A stretch of 33,500 nucleotides of DNA from Prorocentrum cordatum (taxonomy: Eukaryota; Sar; Dinophyceae; Prorocentrales; Prorocentraceae). Below, piece by piece: positions 21,185 through 29,876 of the stretch. The stretch lies in contig CAUYUJ010000891.1 in assembly GCA_963575745.1 (NCBI GenBank), positions 1,327,493 to 1,360,992 of the forward strand, written 5' to 3'. The position numbers and the translations under genes are program-made. The notes beneath the pieces are model-generated. The model was given only the letters and a program-made list of their open reading frames with translations, ran no database searches and was not told the DNA's origin. The first letter of the stretch is position 1. Every line of letters starts with the position of its first letter.

Positions 21185-21650
21185 TTCGGGGGGAAAAGAA
21201 GGCCCCAAGACAGATCAAGAGGCCCCCAAGTCGGGCCAAGAGGTTTCCAAGAGGCCCTTCAGAAGAGCCCGAGGAGGCCAACGCCATTGAGTTTCCATGG
21301 GCCGTTGACAGATTTTGAGGGTCTGGCATATTTGGGTTTCCAGCTGCTCTCTTGGAGCGGTCCACGGCCGTCTTGGAGCCCTCCAGGAGCACCTTGGGCG
21401 ATATGTGTGTGTGTCTTCTTGAGCCGATGTCGGGCCCTCTTGGAAGCCCCTTGGGCCGTCTAGGGTGGTCGGAAGCCCGAACAGGCGAGAACCCCAACAT
21501 CTGTCAATCACCTCAAGAACATCAATGGTTTGGACCTCTTCGGGCTCTCCACGAAGGCCTTTTGGAGCTCTGTTGGGCCGTCTTGGGGCCTTTTTGGGAC
21601 TGTCCTGAGACCTTTTGGGCTATCTTGAGCTGCCTTGAGAGGCTTTCGAG
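21185..21650. repeat. Foldback (long inverted) copy of repeat E
   Basis: 21185-21380 read in reverse complement aligns with 21440-21650 read forward: AAAATCTGTCAACGGCCC with CAACATCTGTCAATCACC, TCAATGGCGTTGGCCTCCTC with TCAATGGTTTGGACCTCTTC, GGGCTCTTCTGAAGGGCC with GGGCTCTCCACGAAGGCC. The centre lies near 21400. The arms are about 200 bp and imperfect. It could be a foldback transposon or two oppositely inserted copies of repeat E. Confidence 0.55.
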
Positions 21651-22084
21651 AGGCTCTTGAGCTGCCTTGGCCAATCTTGAGCCGTTTTGTTGTCGTCTTA
21701 GTTGTCTTGGAAACCGTCTTGAAAGCAACTGTAGCTGCCTGGAGGCCGAAAAGACCGGCAGAAATCAATTTCGAAAGGGACGTGTTTTTGGAGGGCGCGC
21801 GCGGCGAGGTGGAAAGGGTCCAGTAAACGTTTGTTGTTGTGTTTCATACCAAAAAATAGTGCTTTCCCTCCCAAAAAAAACAGGCAACACAATGCACCCT
21901 AACACGCCCACTCCGCGCAGGCACGGTGGCGGACCTCATTTGATTTTTCTGCGCGCTCTCAGGTTTGTGTTTGCGGAGACCCAGGCCCCCGACATGCCTT
22001 TCCCCGCCTCCCGCCCCGCGGGAGCGGAGCGACACGCTGTGCGCTTGCAGGGCACAGCCTGCCGCGAGGGCCGCCGCGGCGACA

Positions 22085-22440
22085 CGCTAAGCAAACGTTT
22101 GCGGCCGTATTCGCTGATCGAACAGCAGAAACCGTTTTTGAGCTCCTTCGCAGAGAGCAGTCAAACGCTGCGAGCCCCGCCGCTCAGAGCCTGGCCAGCG
22201 CAAGCGTGGAGCCCCGCACGGCAGGAGACGCCCGGGTCGGCGGACCTGCGGCGGCGCGCCGTGGCACTTGTGGACGTGGTCGTGGACCGCAACCGGAGCG
22301 TCCCGCTGGGGTTGGCCGGGCTTACGTCCGCGGCGGCGGTGTCCGTGGTAGCCGTGCTCCTCGCGTACGGGTGGCCAGGGTCGGAAGTTGGAGCACATAC
22401 GTTACCCGTGGCGGGTGGTTTTGTAATCCCGTGACTCTTG
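22085..22440 (+). other. Possible exon-like open frame, unrecognised
   Basis: The frame reading TFAAVFADRTAETVFELLRE has good protein-like composition upstream of an Arg/Gly-rich segment. I recognise no family and cannot fix splice sites. 21660-22085 and 22440-22640 hold nothing identifiable. Confidence 0.2.
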
Positions 22441-22639
22441 ACGGGTCGGGGGCGACGTCGGGGTGGTGCGTGGTGTATACTTTTGTCCCCGTTGCCCGCT
22501 GTCCGAGGGAAACAACAAAAAATATGTACGCCACGATCCCGTTTTCACCAGGATCCGCATGCCTGTGCGAGTTTCAGTGCGGGGCGCGAAAGAGCGTCGG
22601 GGTATAGAATTCGGCCTTTTCACAGGGGAGGGAGAATCC

Positions 22640-22850
22640 AGGCTTCCCAGGTGGGATTCAAGCATGGGGCGGCCGGTGGGTCGCGCCGTATCGCCGATGC
22701 GTCGGGCGTGCAACATGCAACGCGATGTGGGGCCCGACGTTCTCTGCGCCAGCGTCGCCGATGCATCGCCGGCGTCGCCGATGTGTCCTCGATGCATCGG
22801 CGATTCATCGGCGATGCGGCGCGATGTTCCGACACCATCTACTCGGACCC
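22640..22850. repeat. GATGCATCGG palindrome cluster, copy 1
   Basis: Several overlapping short palindromes built on CGATGCATCG and CATCGGCGATG, ending in GGCGATGCGGCGCGAT. The preceding CTTCCCAGGTG and GGGTCGCGCC recur in the same order at 32930-33110. Both strands translate to MHRRCIGDA-type sequence, which is a property of the palindrome and not a protein. Confidence 0.65.
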
Positions 22851-23349
22851 CATTTTGCATGCCCTTAGAAAAGCTACGAATCTACCGCTGCTCGACCTGG
22901 AGAGGCCTCCTCACCACGGCCGGGTTCTCGTCGAAACTCTGGTCAGAGCGCACCTCGGGAGAGGTCCTTGGAGCAGCGGTATTGGCACCCAGAGTCGGAC
23001 AAGGTATCGATACCGCTAATCTTGCCTCGTTTTCGCCCTTTGTTCAGGAGGGGGAAACGCACAGACACAATGATTCGACGATTCCCAGGAAAATATGGGA
23101 AAATATGGGAAGTGGGGGGGGGAGACAAAAACCCAGAAAGCATGGGAAAAGATTGGGGATCTCGTTCTTTGTGTGTACTTATATTTGTGTGTGTCCTTAA
23201 GGACCCCTTGGCTTGTTTGGGCTTCCTGGGAGGCCCTCGTCGCCACGGCTGCATCTCCGCTGCGAACTTCTGGTTGGAAGGCACCCTGGGAGAGGTCCCG
23301 GGAGTGGCGGTATCGGTACCTTTTGGTTTACCCACGGGCATCTCCGACG

Positions 23350-23562
23350 ATTTGGACGCCCGAAATGGGTACGGAAAGAATGGGTGCAATGCCCAACAGC
23401 AGCTCCGGTTCATTTTGAACAGGACTCGCTGTCCGCGCCGCCGCGGCCTGTGTCCATTCGGGCCAGGGCCGCCTGCCCAACAGCGGCCGCTGTCGGTTTG
23501 CGACAACATTTGCTGTTGGGCATTGTACCAATTTTTTCCGTACCCATTTCGGGCGTCTAAAT
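23350..23562. mobile_element. 213-bp hairpin element C (MITE-like)
   Basis: Two 50-bp arms, 23350-23399 and the reverse complement of 23513-23562, align without gaps at 46 of 50 positions; each begins ATTTRGACGCCCGAAATGGG. The 113-bp spacer is GC-rich and non-coding. A 15-bp direct repeat TGGTTTACCCACGGG lies outside it at 23324-23338 and at 23562-23576. The left flank CCACGGGCATCTCCGACGAT resembles 23755-23774, so local duplication is also involved. No transposase is present. Confidence 0.7.
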
Positions 23563-23786
23563 GGTTTACCCACGGGGGCGGTGATGATTGGGGGGGGGGA
23601 TATCATGGCGTGGGCCATGATATTTCCCAAGATTTCATGGCGCCTCTTCTTATTTCATTACGTCCCGGGCCCCCCCGCAGGGCCGCGCACATGCCGCCGG
23701 TCATGATTTGCACCCCCCCTCTTGGACACCCCCCTCTTGGCCGCTCCCGATTACCCACGGACATCTCCGCCGATGTGTTCTCGTTC

Positions 23787-24325
23787 AAGCCGGGTGTTTT
23801 TCCTGGATTTCAGCCTTTCGGGGCCGTTTCCGGGCCCCAGGGTCATCAAGAATTGATCTGGGACGAAAAATGTGCCCCAGGAAAGGGGTCGGGACCTTAG
23901 GGCCGCGGATTGAAATAATCATATTTGAGGATGTCAAGGTACTACATGCTCCCGCTCCTGCGCGACCTGGAGATCAGGACCGACCAGGGGAGGCCAAGCG
24001 TATACTTGCACTGGGATCGAGGCGGCGTCGCACTTCTGTTCACGCCGGGCGTTTCCGCACCGGTTCGGGCCCCTAGGAACTCACAGATCGATCCGGTCTG
24101 AGAGGTGCCGCAGAGAGATGTGGTCGGGCTCCGGCCGTGATCTCCTACGATGTTGCATTTTTTCGCGACCTTGGATCTGACATCCGCCGATCTGATTTTT
24201 TCAATCCGCGGCCCCGAAGGTACCGACCCTTTCCCCGGGAGCAGTTTCTCGTCCCGCATCCATGTTTGATGGTCGCGGGGCTCGATGACGGGCCCGAGAG
24301 GCCGAAATCAAAGAAAACGCCCAGA
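23787..24325. mobile_element. 539-bp long inverted repeat, element D
   Basis: The left arm 23787-23935 and right arm 24178-24325 are complementary along about 150 bp with roughly 75-80 percent identity by eye. Landmarks in order are GATTTC(A/G)GCCT, GGGACGA(A/G)AAA, GGAAAGGGTCGG and GGGCCGCGGATTGAAA. The 240-bp spacer contains CACAGATCGATCCGGTCTGA, shared with 4575-4700 and 5130-5275. Single arms of the same family occur at five other sites in the window, so this is an abundant family. No coding capacity. Confidence 0.7.
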
Positions 24326-24859
24326 TAAGCAAAATTAGTTATTTCGTCCGGAATTTGAGATCTCAGGTTACCCCAAATTGGATGCCACGCTCCGCGACCG
24401 ACAAAATCTGTCCTTGCCGATGTTGCTTCAGAATCCAGGATCGATCGCGACCGATTTGCTCTACAATGGGTTGCGACCAGTTTTGGAATCGGTCGCGATC
24501 GGTCGCGACCGAATTGGAGTGCGATCGTTCACAACTACTGACGGCCGCAAAAGTCCGGCATTTTCCATGAGCTGGGCAGTGCAGACGTGCCCCGAAGCGG
24601 GAGCCTCTCGGGGCTCGTTCGGTAGCATGTTATGGAAAGAACGCTTTTTCTGCCGCTGCTGGCAGAGGGGTGTGGACGTTAAACCCCTCCCCCACAGGAA
24701 ATGAGTGAGCGGGTTTGGAGCCCCCCCCCCAGAGAATGAATGAAGGGGGCCGGGGGTCCGGAAAGCCCCCCGCCCCACCCCACCCCGTGGGGGGAGAACA
24801 TTTGTGCGGGGGGTCCGGGATCCCCCCCTAGAAAGATCACGGGGGCGTCTCCCCCGCGG

Positions 24860-25039
24860 CAATAACGAAGACGACGAAGACGACGACGACGCCCGACGAC
24901 GCACGACGCCCGATACCCGATGCACGATGCACTATGCACGATGCATGGCGACGACGACGAAGACGACGACGACGCCCGACGACGCACGACGCCGACGACG
25001 ACGACTACGCCGACGACGACGACGACAACGACGCCGACC

Positions 25040-25104
<65 letters not shown>

Positions 25105-25330
25105 TCGACGCCCGACGACGCACGACGCACGATGCACGACGCATAGCGACGACGACGACGCCGACGCCGACGTCGACGCCGACGCCGATGCCGACGCCGA
25201 CGACGACGCCGAGGCCGACGCCGGCGCCGACGCCGACGCCGCCGCCGACGACGACACCGACGACGACGACGACGATGATGACGACGACGCCGACGGCGAC
25301 GACAACGACGACGAAAAGGACGACGACGAA
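24860..25330 (+). repeat. CGA (GAC) microsatellite block
   Basis: Nearly 470 bp of (ACG)n with GACGCC and GACGCACGATGCACGATG variants. Frames encode polyAsp, polyThr or polyArg and, on the other strand, polySer or polyVal. A C-run at 24721-24730 and CACGATGCACTATGCACGATGC repeats lie near its start. Confidence 0.95.
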
Positions 25331-25339
25331 GACGTCGAC

Positions 25340-26150
25340 AGAGAGCAGAGTAGAGTAGTCCTAGTTACGTTGAGTATAGTAGAGTAGAGTAGAGAGTAGA
25401 GCCGATTAGAGAAGAGTAGATGGGTAGGGCAGAGAAGACATGCAGTAGAGAAGAGCAGAGCAGGGTAGAGTACAGGAGTAGAGTAGAGTAGAGTCGGAGC
25501 AAAGTAGAGTGGAGCATGGTAGAGTAGAGTAGAGGAAAGTAGAGTAGTGGAGAGTAGTTCTAGCAGTGGTACGGTCGGTTAGAATATGGTAGATAAGGGT
25601 AGAGCAGAGCAGAGTAGAGCAGAGGAGGGTAGAGTAGAGCAGAATATATGAGGAGTGCTGTAGATTAGAGCAACAGAAGAGCAGCATGGAGTAGAGTAAA
25701 GTATGCTGGGATAGTAGATGTCAGCAGAAAGTGAATAACGCAGAGCGGAGTAGAATAGAGGAGAGTAGAGTAGGAGTATCATATAGTAGAGTAGAAGCAG
25801 AGTAGAGTAGAGTGTAGCGTGTTCGGCAACGGTAGGGTAGAATAGGGCATAGTAGAGAAGACGAGAGTGTAGTAGAGTAGAGCCGAGTTAGATAATGAGT
25901 AGAGAGAGTGAGAGCAACATACAGTAGAGTAGAGTATCTGAGTGCTCAGTAGGGTAGAGGAGGGTCGGGTAGAGCAGAGTAGGGCAGAGTTGAGGAGAGT
26001 AGAGTAGAGGAACGTAGAGTATAATAGAGAAGAGAAGAGAAGAGTAGAAACATGTAAAGTAGAGTAGAGCCGAATAGAGTATATTCGAATACATTGAGTA
26101 AAGTAAGAAGAGTAAAATAGGTAAGACTAGTGTCGAGTATATGTAGGGCT
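25340..26150 (+). repeat. AGTAG/TAGAG pentanucleotide block
   Basis: About 800 bp dominated by AGAGTAGAGTAGAGTAG with many substitutions. The minus strand reads as CTACTCTACTCT, which gives Ser/Leu/Tyr-rich open frames (for example 25687-25406 and 26178-25888) that I treat as artefacts. Its AT content is higher than that of the neighbouring CGA block. Confidence 0.9.
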
Positions 26151-26990
26151 TAGTAGGATCTTGAGACAGCTCGGTCAAGCCCTAATAGCATTCTGTCAGA
26201 GCAAGCGCCTAGCGCAGGCACTGGCGACAGGTGCACCGTCGCCGCCGCTGACGTCGTCGTCGCCATCCTCGTCGTCGCCGTCGTTGCCGAGGAGACGGGG
26301 GAGGGGGGGCGTTTCCGGATCCCCCCAATGATTTTCTGGGGGATGGGGGGGCCTATTGACCCCGGGTAATTATTTTCCAGCACAGGGGAGGGGAATCCGG
26401 ACCCTCCTTACTAATGTTCTTGGGGCGGTGGTTTCCGGACAGGAGAGGTTCTGGGCCCCAGGTTCTTCCCCGAGAGGGGGGTGGGAGAGGTTGGGGGGGA
26501 GGGGGTGGGTCCTTGATTTCTGATTCCCCCCTAGGAGTTTATTATGGGTGGGGACCCTGGTTTTTGCCCCCTGTTAGCCAAATATTCACGCGAACGACGG
26601 TGCATCTCGCTCCCTCGTAAACCGTGGGAGCCTTGCATAGTCTCCCAGTTCCGTCTTGAGTTCTTCGGGTGCGCCAGCGCCGACTAGCATCTGCAAATCT
26701 CATTTCTTCTGGTTAAATATAGTCTCTGTTAGTCAATGTTATATGCTTCTGCATAAATCTCGTATGATTTGTGCTGATTCGGGCTGTTTTAGGCAGTCGA
26801 GGAGACGGCGCCGATTCAGCGACGACTCGGCGTCGCGTGGCCCCGACCGGTGTCGCTTCGCAAGAGCCAGCAATGACCCCATGGGCCGCGCCGGCGGGCC
26901 CCGGGCTGGGAGCCCCGGGCCCCCCGACGCTCGGAGACCCCGGGCCGCGGCGCACAGCTCTGGCTCTGGGCCCCGTCGGCGCCCCGCGGG
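26150..26990. other. Unassigned sequence
   Basis: Contains a short CGTCGTCGCC run (26243-26285) and G-rich stretches (26300-26520). The segment 26700-26800 is AT-richer. No gene is recognised. Confidence 0.3.
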
Positions 26991-26992
26991 CC

Positions 26993-27066
26993 TCCTCCTC
27001 CTCCTCCTCCTCCTCCTCCTCCTCCTCCTCCTCCTCCTCCTCCTCCTCCTCCCCCTCCTCCTCCCC
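26993..27066 (+). repeat. CTC microsatellite
   Basis: (CTC)n of about 75 bp, giving polySer or polyLeu in plus frames and polyGlu on the minus strand. 27067-27656 has no recognisable gene. Confidence 0.95.
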
Positions 27067-27656
27067 CTCGCCCGGCGGCGCCCCGCGGGGTGCATTTGCG
27101 CCGCCCGGCGGGGCGGCGCACCCGGGCCTTCCCGGGGCCGGTGGCGCTGGCGAGGCGTGCCTCCGTGCGCGTTCGGCCTCGGTGCTCCGCTCGGTCGATG
27201 CCCCTCCGCCGTTGCGTCTTCTGCGGCCCTCGCTCGCTCGTGTTTTATCGGGCCGTCGTGTTCGGTGCCCGCTCGCCTCCTGCGCCGATCGCTTGGAAGT
27301 TCGATTCAAGCCCGCGTGGAATTAGAAAGGCGTTCCTTCGTAGTGCCCTCGGCGGTGCGGTGGGCAAGCAACTCCACGTTTTCGGTGCAGGAGGTTGAGC
27401 AGGGGGACGGAACAAGAACAGCAACAAACTAACGCAAATCAGCGCCAGAATCGTAGCCATAATGTGAATTCTAGCAGGACCGGCGAGGGAGGTGGAGCAA
27501 AAAACGGCGGCGGAGCCAGAAGCATAGGCTGCAGAACGGGGACAGCTGAAAAAAGGCCTCGTCGTCTGCAGGCCCCTTGAGATCCGTCCCGCACCGACCC
27601 GCCGAACGCCCCGAAATCGGCCGCTGGCGGCGCACAGTAGGGGGCGGGGCGAGGGG

Positions 27657-29449
27657 ATGGTGCTCAAAGAGGGCAGGGGGAGGGGCTCTTGGAAGGCGGC
27701 TCCCGTTGCGCACATCGCACGCAGGAGTTTGTACCAGAAGATGTTGAGGCTGCCCAGCACGCACAGCGGCCGCGCAGGTGGACCGTGGTCCGACGTCCAT
27801 GTGGGGACGCCCGCTGTGCTTACCGTGGCATATCTGCTGGCGGTCTTCGCCGGCAGGCGCTCGGGGAAAAGAAAGCTGCCCGAACGGGAAGTTGCGGAGC
27901 TCCGCGCGGGTAGCTCGGATCTGCGCCAGCCCCGCCCCCGTCGGCGGCGGCGTCTCTGACGCCGCTCCGGGCGCGATCCGCGAGCCAGAAACAGGGTACA
28001 ACGCCGATCCAGGACCATCCACGCGGACCTCCGAGAATCCATGGTCGTGAATTCGCGTGATTCTCGAGGCACGCCATGGAGCGGCGGGGCCCCGTCCAGA
28101 AGCACGTGTTCGAGTACAAGCTCGTGTACAACCTCACCCAGGTGAGCGACGGAAGACAAAGTTAAAGCAGGCACGGCCCTCTACAGGAGGAACACTCAAA
28201 AATAGTCAAAAAATAGTCAGAGGACGATGTTTGCACTCTGTTTGAACATGTTTGGCGCATTTGGGGGGTATTTGAAATGTTCGACCGACCTAGGACCACG
28301 GGGGGTCGACTGCGCCGACATTCGCGCGCGAGTGGCCGGCGCGAGGCCGCGCGTACGCGCCCCCGCTTCCACTGTGGCGGGCCGCGCTGGCGGTCCTCAA
28401 AGGCCACCGCGTGAGGTCGTGAGGTCCTCTCGCGGGAGTCCCGTTTCTTATGGTCGCCCAGGTGGTCATCAACGCCTCTCTGGGCGTGGCGCTGTGCCGC
28501 GAGGCGTGGGCGCGCGTGCTGCGGACCGGCTTCCCGTATCCGTGGGGGAACGAGCTCGAGTTCGGCGAGGAGGGCCACTACCTTGGCATGCTGATCTGGT
28601 TCCAGTACCAGTGCCGCAAGTTGGAGCTCTTCGACACGGTGTTCATCCTTCTCAGGAAGAAGTACCACCACATGCTCTTCTTGCACATCTCCCTGCGGCT
28701 TGTCCACATGTGGGGATGGTTCGTTGCGTGCCGGTACGCCTGCGGAGGCGACTCCGTCTTCCCGGCGGCAGTGAACTGTTTCTGCCAAGTAATTGTCTAC
28801 TTGTACTACGCCCTCTCGCTGGTCAGCGCCCAGGGCGCCCCGCTGATGCGGAAGGCGCGGGTCACGGAGGTGCAGGTCGCGCAGTTTGTCGTCTGCGGGA
28901 CGCACGCCGTGTATTGTCTCGTGCACGGCCACTTGCCCCGCCCTTAGTTGATAGTACAAGCGCTCGGGGGCTTTTGTTGTTTCGTGCTCCACGTTTCTGT
29001 TTAGACCTGGCCAAAACGTGACAAGAACGGCATCCTAGAAAGTGGGCGTCAGACGGGCCACTTTATTATTATTATTATTATTAGTAGTAGTATTATTATT
29101 ATTCTTATTGAACACGCAATGAAAGCGGACAGAAAATGTGCACGTAGACCACGGGCCGATCTTGGACTAGAGACAAGGGAGCCACAGCGGCGTTCCAAAC
29201 GCATAAAAAAAACGTCGGTCCTCAAAGCGGTGAAAACAAACAACGACACAGCGTGCTTCAGAACATCTGAGGCCCCGTCTCGTTCCCTCCGTCAGCCTGG
29301 CCGTCATGATGTCCGGGCTCTTCATGTACGTCGAGTGGAAGGGCGACCAGCTGCACGTCGGGCCGCGGAGCAACTTCGACCCCATGTTCGGGCACATGTT
29401 CTCGGACCACCCCCGCCCGCAATCGATCCACAGATCACGCCCGCTCTGA
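27657..29449 (+). CDS. ELO-family very-long-chain fatty acid elongase homologue, 4 exons
   Basis: Proposed join: 27657-27856, 28069-28141, 28462-28934, 29272-29449, giving 307 residues, a usual length for the ELO family. ELO proteins are ER membrane enzymes that condense malonyl-CoA with an acyl-CoA to lengthen fatty acids. Matches in order: PAVLTVAYLLAVFAGR (exon 1), AMERRGPV and LVYNLTQVVIN across exons 2-3, KLELFDTVFILLRKK, FLHISLRLVHMWGWF, CGGDSVFPAAVNCFCQVIVY, YYALSL, QVAQFVVCGTHAVYCLVHGH, and a final helix LAVMMSGLFMYVEW. The catalytic box normally reads HxxHH after FL; here it is HISLR, and the later N-x-x-x-H is N-x-x-x-Q. It may be inactive or divergent. The start is the first ATG of the open exon and is uncertain; an acceptor CAG at 27775-27777 would allow a further upstream exon. 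If exon 3 is read through, a TAG follows at 28945 and the last helix is lost. Confidence 0.8.
27857..28068 (+). other. Elongase intron 1, GC-AG, 212 bp
   Basis: The donor GGCAG|GCGCTC and acceptor CTCGAG|GCACGCC join exon 1 ending ...FAG to exon 2 starting ...HAMERR through an AGG codon, restoring the ELO consensus. AGGC occurs at both junctions. GC donors and a G after the acceptor AG are known in dinoflagellate introns. A stop at 28058 upstream in the exon 2 frame supports the boundary. Confidence 0.7.
28142..28461 (+). other. Elongase intron 2, GT-AG, 320 bp
   Basis: ACCCAG|GTGAGC to GCCCAG|GTGGTC joins YNLTQ to VVIN in frame. CCCAGGTG is repeated exactly at both ends (28137-28144 and 28457-28464). 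The intron contains a half copy of MITE-like element B (28170-28232). Confidence 0.8.
28170..28232 (+). repeat. Half copy of element B inside intron 2
   Basis: CTACAGGAGGAACACTCAAA, AAATAGTC and GAGGACGATGTT align with CCACAGGAGGAATATTCAGA, AAATAGTC and GGGGACGATGTT at 5643-5692. The other arm cannot be recognised. Confidence 0.65.
28935..29271 (+). other. Elongase intron 3, GC-AG, 337 bp
   Basis: CACTT|GCCCCG to CTGAG|GCCCCG joins ...HGHL to PRLV and keeps frame into the last transmembrane helix. GCCCCG is repeated at both junctions. It contains a TTA/TAG trinucleotide run (29062-29109). The less likely alternative is that the gene ends at the TAG at 28945. Confidence 0.55.
29062..29109 (+). 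repeat. TTA microsatellite
   Basis: (ATT)n with an AGTAGTAGT interruption, within elongase intron 3. Confidence 0.95.
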
Positions 29450-29455
29450 ATCGAT

Positions 29456-29810
29456 CCAGGAGGACGAGGAGGAGCAGGAGGAGGAGGAGATGGGGAAGGA
29501 GAGGTGGGGGGGAGGACAGGAGAAGGAGGGGGAGAAGAGATGAGGAGGAGGAGGAGGAGAAGGAGGAGAAGGAGGAGGAGGAGAACGAGGGGGAGGAAGG
29601 GAAGGAGGCGGAGGAGGATGAGGAGGAGGAGGAAGAGGAGGAGGAGGAGGAGGACGAGGACGAGGAGGAGGAAGAGGAGGAGGAGGACAAGGAGGAGGAG
29701 GACAAGGAGGAGGAGGAGAACGAGAAGGAGGAGGAGAAGGAGGAGGAGAACGAGGAGGAGGAGGAGGAGGAGGAGGAGGAGGACGAGGGGGAGGAGGAGG
29801 AGGATCCGGA
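29456..29810 (+). repeat. GAG microsatellite
   Basis: About 355 bp of GAGGAG with AAG, GAC and AAC variants, starting 7 bp after the elongase stop codon. It gives polyGlu on the plus strand and polyLeu, polySer or polyPro on the minus strand, and joins three very long minus-strand open frames that run on through the satellite. Confidence 0.95.
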
Positions 29811-29876
29811 CCAGCGCCGCGAGCCGTGGCCTGGAGAAAGTGCAGCGGAACGGGCCAGGCAGAGGCTCCCCACCCA

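Noticed and set aside
24679-25387. PolySer, polyAsp, polyThr and polyVal frames
   Set aside because: Translations of the CGA microsatellite in different phases.
24860-26150. CRISPR-like array
   Set aside because: Simple tri- and pentanucleotide repeats without spacers.
27245-28174. 309-codon minus-strand frame
   Set aside because: Lies opposite elongase exons 1 and 2 and shows no domain; a shadow of GC-rich coding DNA.
28162-28992. 276-codon minus-strand frame
   Set aside because: Antisense shadow of elongase exon 3, which has clear ELO motifs on the plus strand.
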